From NCBI GenBank assembly GCA_002343395.1, contig DDSN01000055.1:812-9802 (forward strand): a DNA stretch of 8,991 nucleotides. Direction: 5' to 3'. The number at the start of each line of letters is the position of its first letter. The first letter of the stretch is position 1. A program made the translations under genes and the position numbers. The DNA comes from Hyphomonadaceae bacterium UBA2389. Lineage in GTDB: Bacteria > Pseudomonadota > Alphaproteobacteria > Caulobacterales > Aquidulcibacteraceae. Shown here piece by piece: positions 1-6,683 of the stretch. The notes under the pieces are model-generated. The model was not told where the DNA came from. It did no database searches and saw nothing but the letters and a program-made list of their open reading frames with translations.

Positions 1-200
1 CCGCTGGACCCCGCCTGATCGCCGACGCCATCACCATCACGCACCGGCATGGCATTTGGCGCGTTTCGCTCGATGACGTGTTTTACGGCGATTATCGCAC
101 AAGCCGGCTCGCGACCGAGGCGGCGGGGGAGTTGCAAACTCGGCTTGCGGTCGGCGGGCGCAAAGTGCGGGTTGTGGCGGCGGCGGCGCCGACTACCTAG
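1..200 (+). CDS. 3' end of an unrecognised protein (partial)
   Basis: An open frame enters from the left edge (first whole codon at base 3) and ends at the TAG at 198-200, giving about 65 visible residues with no start inside the window. The visible part has a short strand-rich segment (THRHGIWRVSLDDVFYGDY, near residues 13-31), then an Ala/Glu-rich probable helix (RLATEAAGELQTRLA), a GGRKVRVV strand and a low-complexity Ala tail. This pattern of Trp-Val, Phe-Tyr-Gly-Asp and a helix is what small alpha/beta domains such as DUF2188-like proteins look like, but the resemblance is only general and I assign no function. Protein-like composition and the clean stop favour it over the overlapping Arg-rich frame from base 49. 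It converges with the next gene across a 93-base gap. Confidence 0.6.
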   Translation, partial: AGPRLIADAITITHRHGIWRVSLDDVFYGDYRTSRLATEAAGELQTRLAVGGRKVRVVAAAAPTT

Positions 201-293
201 CGAGGTGAGTCAGCCAGCTCGCCCCCCCTGCTACGGGAGAGGAAACGCTGGGCGAATGGGAAGAAGCTGATCCGAGCAGCCCGCTGGCCTAAT
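201..293. other. Short intergenic gap between convergent genes
   Basis: A 93-base gap lies between the stop of the left partial gene and the stop of the minus-strand gene at 294. It contains a C-rich run (about 220-229) followed by purine-rich sequence. I see no convincing stem followed by a T-run on either strand, so I do not call a terminator, although the convergent layout would suit one. Confidence 0.5.
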
Positions 294-905
294 CTAAGCC
301 TCGTCGATAGGGCGTCTCGCCGTCAGCTTGAATGGCGCTGTCCCCGCGAAAGCGAGCGATCGCTCATGGCCTGTTGCCTCGTCACATAGCACGACAGAAT
401 CCGGTTCCACTCGATACCGTCTGAACTGCACGTTGGCATCCCCTTGGTGATGCATTGCGATTCCGTTCAGAGTGAACTCGATGACTTCCAGCTGACCGTT
501 GGGCGCCGTGCGGGTCCAGGTGCCTGTCACACGTTCGAAAGCGGGATCGGTGGCGCGTGTCGTGTCAATCGTTTCGAACATCTCCTCGCGAGCGCGCCAC
601 GAGTCTGGTGACCACTCTGCATTATTCCATTGAGCCTCAAATGCAGCGCTTGAGATGATTTCGAACGTCACCGTGCCATCCGACTCGCGTGCAATCTCGT
701 CCAGGCCCCAGGGCTCAAGGGTGGTCAATCCCAGAGCCGCAAGCGATTCCAGGGATGACTTCCACGAATAGTCGGTCCCCAGTTGCACCCGCCGTGTGAT
801 CTTTCCATCAACAAACTCGTAGATTTCTTTCGGAGGAAAGCCGGCTTTGAGGAGCGACTGCGAATGCATTGTCCGGCTCAAATGAATTGTCTTTTGCTGG
901 GTCAT
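294..905 (-). CDS. Hypothetical 203-residue protein coupled to trmFO
   Basis: I do not recognise this protein. It is predicted to be soluble and cytoplasmic: no signal peptide, no membrane segment and no cysteine motif. It is acidic and Trp-rich (YSWK, EPWG, QWNNAEWSPDSW, GTWTR), with a C-terminal half that looks beta-rich (GTWTRTAPNGQLEVIEFTL, then FRRYRVEPDSVVLCDE). The chosen start is the ATG at 903-905, whose ATGA overlaps the TGA of trmFO, the usual arrangement for translational coupling. An in-frame GTG at 915-917 would add four residues, and the GGAG at 908-911 lies too close to the ATG for ideal spacing, so the start is not certain. The stop is TAG at 294-296. One hand-counted line inside the gene (361-420) is 57% GC, whereas neighbouring trmFO lines reach about 70%, so it may be a more recent arrival. 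Its tie to TrmFO may be only co-transcription. Confidence 0.75.
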   Translation of the reverse strand: MTQQKTIHLSRTMHSQSLLKAGFPPKEIYEFVDGKITRRVQLGTDYSWKSSLESLAALGLTTLEPWGLDEIARESDGTVTFEIISSAAFEAQWNNAEWSPDSWRAREEMFETIDTTRATDPAFERVTGTWTRTAPNGQLEVIEFTLNGIAMHHQGDANVQFRRYRVEPDSVVLCDEATGHERSLAFAGTAPFKLTARRPIDEA

Positions 906-2380
906 CGCTCCACCCACTCCCGCAAATCCGCCAGTGCCCGTTCCGCCAGCGCGAGCTTTTTCGCGCGCCCGCGCTCCTCGCCCTTGAGCTTCTTCCCATC
1001 GGCCCCATGCGTTGGCGCTGCGATTTCCGGAAACAGGCCAAAGTTCACATTCATCGGTTGAAACGAGCCTTTGCCGCCTTCGATATGCCCGCCAGTGACA
1101 TGCGCGAGCAGTGCGCCAAGCGCGGTCGTCGCTGGCGGCGGCGCAAGTGCATGTCCCAAGCGCTCGGCTGCCGCAAAGCGCCCCGCCAGCAACCCCGTCG
1201 CGGCGCTTTCGACGTAGCCCTCAACGCCTGTGACTTGCCCGGCAAAGCGCACGCGCGGCTCGGTGCGCAAGCGCAAACTTGCGTCCAGCAGCTTCGGCGA
1301 ATTCAGAAACGTGTTGCGATGAATGCCGCCGAGGCGCGCGAAACGCGCGTTTGCAAGGCCCGGGATCATGCGGAAAATCTCTTCCTGCGCGCCGTATTTG
1401 AGCTTGGTCTGAAAGCCCACCATGTTGAACAGCGTGCCGAGCTTATTGTCCTGCCGCAGCTGCACCACCGCATGCGGTCGCTTGCCGACGCGCGGGTCCA
1501 TCAGCCCGACCGGCTTCATCGGCCCGAACCGCAACGTCTCCGGTCCACGCTCGGCCATTACCTCGATCGGCAAGCAGCCTTCGAAATAGGGCGTGTTCTT
1601 CTCCCACTCCTTGAACTCAGTCTTCGCGCCGGCATTCAGCGCGTTGATGAACGCCACATACTGCGCCTCATCCATCGGGCAGTTCACGTACGCTGCCTTA
1701 TCGCCGCCCGGACCTTCCTTGTCGTAGCGCGACTGCTTCCAGGCAATATCGAAATCGATGGACTCCGCATGCACGATCGGCGCGATCGCATCGAAGAAGG
1801 CGAGCGAGTCTTCACCGGTGAGATTGCGGATCGAGTCCGCGAGCGAGGGTGAGGTGAGCGGGCCTGTGCAAAAGATCACGCTCTCCTCGTCATTTCGGGA
1901 CGCGCGCAGCGCGAACCCGGAACCAGGGGGATCGGCAGACTCATTCGTGGCCCCTGGGTTCCGGACTGCACTTTCGGCGCGTCCGGAATGACGAAAGAGT
2001 TGGTTGAGCGATTTGATCTCCTCACGCTGAATCGTGATCAATGGATGCGCCATCAGCGCCGCCGTCACTGCATCGCTGAACACATCGCGGTCCACCGCGA
2101 GCGCGCTGCCTGCGGGCACTTGCGCGGGCGTTGCGCATTTCATCACCAGCGATCCCAGCCGCCGCATCTCCTCGTGCAGAAGGCCCACGGCGTTACCGCG
2201 CCAATCGTCGCTGCGAAACGAATTGGAACAGACGAGTTCGGCGAACTTGTCGGTCTGATGCGCATCGGTTTTCGCGACTGGCCGCATTTCGTGCAGCACC
2301 ACCGGCACGCCGGCGTTCGCCAGCGCCCAGGCCGCCTCCGATCCAGCCAAGCCGCCGCCGACTACGTGTACGGGTTCCAT
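902..2380 (-). CDS. trmFO: TrmFO, folate-dependent tRNA (uracil-54-C5)-methyltransferase
   Basis: This FAD enzyme makes 5-methyluridine (T54) in the T-loop of tRNA, taking the methylene group from 5,10-methylenetetrahydrofolate and reducing it with FADH2. The 492-residue product begins with a dinucleotide-binding loop (VHVVGGGLAGSEAAW, residues 4-18). It continues with HQTDKFAELVCSNS (41-54), holding the first conserved Cys (C51), then TGPLTS (172-177), YVNCPM with the second Cys (C234), YFEGCLPIEVMAERG (265-279), and C-terminal GGHIEG and FQPMNVNFG segments. C51 and C234 match the two cysteines known to be needed for catalysis in the family. I chose the ATG at 2378-2380 because the Rossmann strand starts there; the frame stays open upstream for 24 more residues that do not look like the family. 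The ribosome site is weak. The family is normally about 435-480 residues; the excess here is a repeat-derived insert at residues 129-165. The downstream gene overlaps by four bases. Confidence 0.96.
   Translation of the reverse strand: MEPVHVVGGGLAGSEAAWALANAGVPVVLHEMRPVAKTDAHQTDKFAELVCSNSFRSDDWRGNAVGLLHEEMRRLGSLVMKCATPAQVPAGSALAVDRDVFSDAVTAALMAHPLITIQREEIKSLNQLFRHSGRAESAVRNPGATNESADPPGSGFALRASRNDEESVIFCTGPLTSPSLADSIRNLTGEDSLAFFDAIAPIVHAESIDFDIAWKQSRYDKEGPGGDKAAYVNCPMDEAQYVAFINALNAGAKTEFKEWEKNTPYFEGCLPIEVMAERGPETLRFGPMKPVGLMDPRVGKRPHAVVQLRQDNKLGTLFNMVGFQTKLKYGAQEEIFRMIPGLANARFARLGGIHRNTFLNSPKLLDASLRLRTEPRVRFAGQVTGVEGYVESAATGLLAGRFAAAERLGHALAPPPATTALGALLAHVTGGHIEGGKGSFQPMNVNFGLFPEIAAPTHGADGKKLKGEERGRAKKLALAERALADLREWVER
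1887..1994. repeat. Palindromic (REP/RPE-like) repeat inside trmFO
   Basis: This is an imperfect inverted repeat of about 108 bases. The left arm (1887-1930) begins TCGTCATTTCGGGACGCGC and the reverse complement of the right arm (1951-1994) begins TCGTCATTCCGGACGCGCC. Both arms then run through CCGGAACC and AGGGG, with a 20-base loop at 1931-1950. Arms of this type are, from general knowledge, a widespread intergenic repeat class in alphaproteobacteria. Here the element lies wholly within the trmFO reading frame, is a multiple of three long and has no stop in the used frame. It encodes roughly residues 129-165, including SGRAESAVRNPG and GSGFALRASRNDEE. Weaker pairing may extend the arms to 1881 and 1999. 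I see no second copy in the window. Confidence 0.85.
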
Positions 2381-2454
2381 GGCGCCGTTCTGCCGCCCAA
2401 AGTCGCAGGGTTCAAGGCTCGCATGGGCCTCGCGAATACTGCATAAGCACACGC

Positions 2455-2460
2455 AGGAGG
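2455..2460 (+). promoter_or_regulatory. Perfect ribosome binding site AGGAGG
   Basis: AGGAGG lies just before two consecutive in-frame ATG codons at 2465 and 2468. The spacing to the second ATG (7 bases) is closer to optimal than to the first (4 bases), so the true protein may begin at 2468. A third ATG at 2461 is in another frame that soon stops. Confidence 0.8.
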
Positions 2461-2464
2461 ATGG

Positions 2465-3310
2465 ATGATGGCCGGGCGCGGGGGAGTTTCGATCAATGAG
2501 TGCGTCGGCGAGGCGCTGCGTTTTTCGCGCGCGAACATGCGATTCATAGCCATGGCGTCCGCGTTGGCCGCAGGCGCGATTACGGCGCTGACGGCATTGG
2601 CGCTTGGCGCGCCGACTTTAGCGTTCCCGCTCAATATGCTGATGGGCTTGGCGCAGGCGACCGCTTATGCAGCGTTCCTGGGGCTTGCGTTGGTTTCCTC
2701 TGATCATGCGCGCGCGCGCTTCCTTCAGGATGGCCTGCGGACGTGGGCGGCGATGGCGATCATCGCGTTCCTCATGTTCATTTTGCTGTTCGTAATGTCC
2801 TTACCGATTGTAGGCGTTTTGCTTGCTGGGCCGATGGCGCCGTACGTTGAGGACCTGCAGCGCGCCGGTCAGGACCAGGCGGCGGTCATGGCGATCATGA
2901 CGCGGTTCGCGGAGGCCAATCCAGGCATGCTATTAGGGATCGTCTTATTTTTTGGCGCCATCACTCTGTTTGTGACGTCGCGCTTCTTTGTCGCCGCCCC
3001 CGCGACGCTTGCGGCTCGGCGCATCCTGACTTTCGAGACTTGGCGGTGGACCAAAGCTGCGACCCTTTCCATCGTCGGCGCGCGCCTCATGCTGTTGGCG
3101 CCGGCCAATGTCTTTGCTGGGGCGTTGGGCTATGTCATCGGGCGCCTCATGGGGGTCGACGCGATGGCGCCGGCGACCGGGCAAACGGCCGCGCCCTTCT
3201 TTCTGGTTTATGTTTTCGCGTCGGCTTTCCTCTCGCTGATGATCTACTACGCGCTGGAGGCGGGGCTTTCGGCTGCCTTCTATCGTAGGCTCCGTCCGCC
3301 CGCGGCCTAA
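2465..3310 (+). CDS. Hypothetical multi-pass inner membrane protein
   Basis: The product is about 281 residues and strongly hydrophobic, with about six membrane segments near residues 26-49, 52-78, 94-125, 154-178, 200-228 and 243-270. A short amphipathic N-terminal stretch (INECVGEALRFSRANMRF) precedes the first helix. The segment SRFFVAAPATLAARR followed by FETWRWTKA (residues 172-198) resembles the R-x-x-x-x-x-PA ... S/T-W-x-x-T-K/R-G pattern found in bacterial six-helix proteins of the YciC/DUF7847-like type. That family tie is inference and no activity is assigned. No enzyme motif or transporter signature is visible. The gene is divergent from trmFO, with 84 bases between the starts, and is followed 39 bases later by the MATE gene on the same strand, so the two may be co-transcribed. 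The start is supported by a perfect AGGAGG; ATG 2468 is equally possible. Confidence 0.85.
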   Translation: MMAGRGGVSINECVGEALRFSRANMRFIAMASALAAGAITALTALALGAPTLAFPLNMLMGLAQATAYAAFLGLALVSSDHARARFLQDGLRTWAAMAIIAFLMFILLFVMSLPIVGVLLAGPMAPYVEDLQRAGQDQAAVMAIMTRFAEANPGMLLGIVLFFGAITLFVTSRFFVAAPATLAARRILTFETWRWTKAATLSIVGARLMLLAPANVFAGALGYVIGRLMGVDAMAPATGQTAAPFFLVYVFASAFLSLMIYYALEAGLSAAFYRRLRPPAA

Positions 3311-3349
3311 GGCTCGACCGACTCGTGATCGTCCTCTAAGCCCACGCGA

Positions 3350-4690
3350 ATGGCTGGTTCTCGTCCTTATGTGTACGATTTATTGCGGCTGGCGGGGCCC
3401 GTGGCGCTCGCGCGCCTTGGCATCATCGGGATGGGTATCGCCGACGTCGTCGTCGTGGGCCAACTGGCGCCGGATGAGCTGCCGCATCAGGCGCTGGGAT
3501 GGGCGCCGACAGCGGTTTTTCTGGTCGCGGGCATAGGTCTCCTTCAAGGCGTGCAAGTGCTCGCTGCGCGTGCGCTTGGCGAAGGCAAACCAGAAGGCGC
3601 TGGCGTTGCGCTGCGCCGAGGCTTGGTGCTTGCGCTCCTAGCGGGCGCGCTCTCCTGCGTCGCGATGTGGGCTGGCGGGGAGCGGCTCTTCACCGCTTTT
3701 GGAATCGACGCATCGCTGGCGTCGCCGTCCACGCCCGTCATGCTGATCTTGGCGCTCTCCGTACCGCTTCATCTTATGTACGTCGCCGCCACGTTCTTTC
3801 TTGAGGCGATCAAGAAGCCGGCGCTGTCGACCGCGATTATGTGGGCGGCCAACGCGGTGAACCTCGCGCTCAATCTGCTTTGGGTGCCGGAGCACGGCGC
3901 CATCGGATCGGCGTGGGCGACGGTGGGTGCTCGCATATTTCTTGTGGTGACGATCCTGGCGGGCATCGCGTTGCTGCGCGACGGCGCGGCATTCGGCGTG
4001 CGAAACTTGCGCGCAGAGGGACCAAGCTTCGCCGCGCTTCTTGGCGTGGGCGTGGCAGCGGCGGTGAGTCAGGCCGTGGAAGCGGGCGCCTTCTCCGCGA
4101 TGACGGTGATTGCTGGGCGCATCGGCGCGGACGTGGTCGCGGCGTACCAGATCATACTCAATCTGATGGCTTTTGTGTTCATGATCGCGTTGGGCATGGC
4201 CGCTGCCGCCGCCGTGCTGGTGTCGGAGGCCGTTGGCCGCAAGGCCTTCGCGGACGCAGCGCGGGCGGGCTGGACGGCGATTTGGCTCAACGCGATCGCG
4301 ATGGTCATCGCCGCCATCGTGATCGTCGCGTTCGCGCATCCGATCGCACGCGCTTATACCGCAGACGTCGCGCTGGCAGGACTGATCGCGTCATTGCTTT
4401 GGATTTCAGCGCTGTGCCTCCATCCGGACGGGGCGCAAGTCGTTATCGCCTCGGCGCTGCGCGCGCGGAGCGACAACTGGTTTCCGACGTTCAGTCACAT
4501 CGTCGCCTACGCCGTCGTCATGCCCGTGCTCGGCTACTGGCTTGCTGAGCAGAGGGAGATGGGCGTAGCAGGGCTGCTCTTTGCGATCTTCTGGGCGAGT
4601 GTCGTGTCCGCGGGGATTCTCATCGTTCGATGGTGGGCGCTCGCGCGGGCGGCGCGTCATGCGCCCACGTCAAGTATCCAGCCTTCCTGA
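3350..4690 (+). CDS. MATE-family multidrug/toxin efflux transporter
   Basis: The 446-residue product has the length and layout of MatE (PF01554) proteins: two homologous halves (roughly 1-220 and 225-446) with about twelve membrane helices. Conserved-looking pieces include PVALARLGIIGMGIADVVVVG in helix 1, GIGLLQGVQVLAARALGEGK after helix 2, a second-half VSQAVEAGAFSAMTVIAGRIG and ALGMAAAAAVLVSEAVGR. Such proteins export cationic drugs, metabolites or toxins across the inner membrane, driven by proton or sodium entry; the substrate and coupling ion cannot be read from sequence here. The ATG at 3350 is the only reasonable start because an in-frame TGA lies at 3326-3328, though no clear Shine-Dalgarno is seen. 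The last 34 bases overlap the end of the convergent gene on the other strand. No regulator gene lies beside it. Confidence 0.93.
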   Translation: MAGSRPYVYDLLRLAGPVALARLGIIGMGIADVVVVGQLAPDELPHQALGWAPTAVFLVAGIGLLQGVQVLAARALGEGKPEGAGVALRRGLVLALLAGALSCVAMWAGGERLFTAFGIDASLASPSTPVMLILALSVPLHLMYVAATFFLEAIKKPALSTAIMWAANAVNLALNLLWVPEHGAIGSAWATVGARIFLVVTILAGIALLRDGAAFGVRNLRAEGPSFAALLGVGVAAAVSQAVEAGAFSAMTVIAGRIGADVVAAYQIILNLMAFVFMIALGMAAAAAVLVSEAVGRKAFADAARAGWTAIWLNAIAMVIAAIVIVAFAHPIARAYTADVALAGLIASLLWISALCLHPDGAQVVIASALRARSDNWFPTFSHIVAYAVVMPVLGYWLAEQREMGVAGLLFAIFWASVVSAGILIVRWWALARAARHAPTSSIQPS

Positions 4691-5547
4691 TTTTCGACGA
4701 CTTCGCGCTGCGGGTCGTCTCGTCGCGGGCCAAAGAGAGCCCCTAGTTGGAATTTTTCATCGAGACTGTTGAAGCGTTCGCACGCGGCGCGAACCTGGGC
4801 TTCATCTTTCGTCGCGCCGGGCGCGGATTTGCTGGCGAGGAGGCTCGGGTATATCTCTGCGAACACGGCCTCCACCCCATCCAGATCGCTGGGGGAAAGC
4901 GCGCGCCAGCCTGTCTCGAAGGGCCAAATCCGCGTCGCGCGCGAATCGCGAAGGCGTTTGACGACGGGCAGGCCCACAAGCGCCTGACCGCCCACTGAGC
5001 CCTGATAGTACAGTTTCCAGATCGAGGAGGCTCCCTTCGCCGCTTCCTCGCACAAGCGAAACTCAGGCAAATCGCCGGCGCCGTGTTCCCGGACGCGCTT
5101 GACGGAAAGCATGGTTTGCGCATCGCGCGCGGGAGCGCCCCAGAACGGAAACGCCTCGCCCGTCATAAGCCGGTTCATCTTGGCGCCGACTTGGAAGCGA
5201 TTGTTGGCGTTGTCCGGCTTGTCCTTCACTTCCTTCGCGACGAAATCCAGCAGCGCCCGCCACGGCGTCCCCGCGAGCCCTAGCGCCTGCGCCGTGCCGC
5301 GAGGAAAACCAAGCGGGAAGTCAAATCCGACGAGCGCTCGCTCGCTCTTGCGTTGCAGCTCATCGAGGATTGCGTTGAGTTGTTTTTCAGCGTCGGCGCG
5401 CGTTGCCGGGTTATGCGCCTCGAAGGCCATCTGGAAGCGCACGTTCCGCTTGAGCACGCCAATCCAAATAGAATCCGGTCCCGTCGCGGGTTTCGACGCC
5501 GCGCTCCAGTCCACCATCACATAGGCTTGAAACAATCGCTGGTTCAT
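4657..5547 (-). CDS. DUF429/RNase H-fold-like conserved protein
   Basis: This is a 296-residue soluble protein of unproven function. Its motif order looks like the DUF429 (predicted RNase H-like) group: VDWSAA with D13 on a first strand, DSIWIG, GFDFPLGFPRG with D76, AEIYPS with E231 near the C-terminal half, then KDEAQVRAA with D248 on a helix. These spaced acidic residues could form a metal-binding site, but that is inference and no nuclease activity is assumed. A central Asn/Trp-rich stretch (NNRFQVGAKMNRLMTGEAFPFWG, split near residues 115-137) and the tail NQEGWIL also look conserved. The ATG at 5545-5547 begins only 2 bases after the stop of the oxidoreductase gene, so the two are almost surely co-transcribed. 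The 3' end overlaps the convergent MATE gene by 34 bases. Database names for relatives may refer to cofactor synthesis; I would not trust those without experiment. Confidence 0.88.
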   Translation of the reverse strand: MNQRLFQAYVMVDWSAASKPATGPDSIWIGVLKRNVRFQMAFEAHNPATRADAEKQLNAILDELQRKSERALVGFDFPLGFPRGTAQALGLAGTPWRALLDFVAKEVKDKPDNANNRFQVGAKMNRLMTGEAFPFWGAPARDAQTMLSVKRVREHGAGDLPEFRLCEEAAKGASSIWKLYYQGSVGGQALVGLPVVKRLRDSRATRIWPFETGWRALSPSDLDGVEAVFAEIYPSLLASKSAPGATKDEAQVRAACERFNSLDEKFQLGALFGPRRDDPQREVVENQEGWILDVGA

Positions 5548-5549
5548 GA

Positions 5550-6554
5550 TCAGCCAAGTTTGACGAGCATCTTGCCGCTGTTGACGCCGGAGAATAGGCC
5601 CAGGAACGCCTTGGGCGCGTTCTCAATCCCGTTTTCGACGGTCTCTTCCCACTTCATTTTTCCGTCCTTGATCCACTGGGTCATCTCGACGCGGAATTGG
5701 TCGCGCATGTCCCAGTAATTGGTGACGATGAAGCCCTGCATTTTGAGGGATTTGCCAACAACATAGATGATGTTGCGTGGGCCGGGCTTCAGTTCGGTGT
5801 CGTTGTAGGCGGAGATCATGCCGCATTCGATAAAACGCGCAAACGGACGCGCCAGTTCCAACGCCACTTCCAAATGGTCGCCGCCGACATTGTCGAAGTA
5901 GATGTCGATTCCGTTGGGCGCAGCGGCGCGCACGGCCTCCAACAGATTGCCGCACGTCTTGTAGTTGACGCCCGCGTCGACGCCCACGGATCTCAGCCAG
6001 CTGAGCTTCGCGTCGGAACCCGCGGAGGCGACCACTCTGCAGCCTCGGAGTCTTGCGATCTGGCACACGGCTGCGCCAACCGCGCCCGCCGCGCCGGAGA
6101 CAAAAACGGTATCGCCAGGTTTTGGCTCCCCAATCCGCGCTAAGCCGGAATAGGCCGTGAGGCCAGGCATGCCGAGGACGCCGAGATAAGCCTGTGGCGG
6201 TACGTTTTCGTTCGGCAGTTTTTGTAGCGCGCCGCCAATGCTCACGAACCCCTCGCGCCAACCATTCATGCTCTCAACCAAATCTCCGGTGGCGAAATCG
6301 GGATGGTTCGATTGCTCGACCCGTCCAATAGCGCCGCCTTGCAGCGGCTCCCCGAGTTGGAAGGGCGGTGCATAACTCGGCCGGTCGTACATGCGCCCGC
6401 GCATGTACGGGTCGACGGACATCCATAAATTGCGCACCAGCACTTCGCCCTGGGCTGGCGCCGGGAGCGCGACTTCCGCGAGCTCGAAATTCTCCGCGAC
6501 GGGCAAGCCGACGGGGCGGCTCTTGAGCCGAATTTCGCGCATCTTTGTGGTCAC
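5550..6554 (-). CDS. NADPH-dependent zinc-independent oxidoreductase (CurA/YncB, MDR family)
   Basis: The 334-residue product belongs to the medium-chain reductase branch with E. coli CurA and eukaryotic leukotriene B4 12-hydroxydehydrogenase, which reduce C=C bonds of enones, including curcumin in CurA. The substrate here is unknown. Visible signatures are SRPVGLPVAENFEL near the N-terminus, SVDPYMRGRM (46-55), LGVLGMPGLTAYSGL (124-138), the nucleotide loop GAAGAVG (154-160), IDIYFDNVGGD (216-226) and ISAYNDTELKPGPRN (247-261). The catalytic zinc ligands of true alcohol dehydrogenases are absent, as expected for this branch. The GTG start at 6552-6554 is preferred over the internal ATG at residue 5 because GGAGG (6562-6566) sits 7 bases upstream. 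The gene is divergent from gltX and leads a two-gene unit with the RNase H-like gene. A palindrome in its upstream region suggests repressor control. Confidence 0.93.
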   Translation of the reverse strand: MTTKMREIRLKSRPVGLPVAENFELAEVALPAPAQGEVLVRNLWMSVDPYMRGRMYDRPSYAPPFQLGEPLQGGAIGRVEQSNHPDFATGDLVESMNGWREGFVSIGGALQKLPNENVPPQAYLGVLGMPGLTAYSGLARIGEPKPGDTVFVSGAAGAVGAAVCQIARLRGCRVVASAGSDAKLSWLRSVGVDAGVNYKTCGNLLEAVRAAAPNGIDIYFDNVGGDHLEVALELARPFARFIECGMISAYNDTELKPGPRNIIYVVGKSLKMQGFIVTNYWDMRDQFRVEMTQWIKDGKMKWEETVENGIENAPKAFLGLFSGVNSGKMLVKLG

Positions 6555-6584
6555 TAGGTCGCCTCCGTCGGTTTGGGACTACCC

Positions 6585-6596
6585 TAGACGCGTCTA
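6585..6596. promoter_or_regulatory. Perfect palindrome TAGACGCGTCTA, candidate TetR-type operator
   Basis: A 12-base perfect inverted repeat lies 31 bases upstream of the oxidoreductase start, in the 129-base divergent region. On the minus strand it falls between a possible -35 (TTGGAC, 6598-6603) and a poor -10-like TAGTCC (6576-6581), with 16 bases between them. Its TAGAC...GTCTA half-sites resemble operators of TetR-family repressors such as NemR, which controls a reductase gene. Binding is inference; no regulator gene is present in the window. Confidence 0.45.
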
Positions 6597-6624
6597 CGTC
6601 CAAGTCCAGGCTGAGCGGGGCGAC

Positions 6625-6653
6625 TGGACAGAGATCGAGGGGGCTCGCATAAA
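6625..6653 (+). promoter_or_regulatory. Candidate sigma-70-type promoter for gltX
   Basis: TGGACA (6625-6630, five of six matches to TTGACA) is followed after exactly 17 bases by CATAAA (6648-6653, four of six matches to TATAAT). Transcription would start near 6660, giving a leader of about 24 bases before the gltX ATG. No clear Shine-Dalgarno is visible in that leader. Confidence 0.45.
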
Positions 6654-6683
6654 CCGCCCTTTCCAGAACCAGAATCTAATCGA

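Noticed and set aside
216..260. C-run followed by a purine-rich stretch as a second degenerate palindromic repeat
   Set aside because: Only a few bases pair and the arms do not match the trmFO repeat; the evidence is too thin to call it.
869..1852. A 327-residue plus-strand open frame opposite trmFO
   Set aside because: It is rich in Arg, His and Ala with no recognisable motif, and it lies wholly antisense to the well-supported trmFO; this is the usual high-GC shadow.
902..2380. trmFO as a pseudogene broken by the repeat
   Set aside because: The frame stays open across the insert and all family motifs on both sides, including C51 and C234, are intact.
3638..4339. A 233-residue minus-strand open frame opposite the MATE gene
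   Set aside because: The His/Arg/Asp-rich composition and lack of any domain mark it as an antisense shadow of the transporter.
3841..4548. A 235-residue plus-strand frame inside the MATE gene
   Set aside because: The Arg/Gly-rich composition and complete overlap with a gene having clear transporter features make it non-coding.
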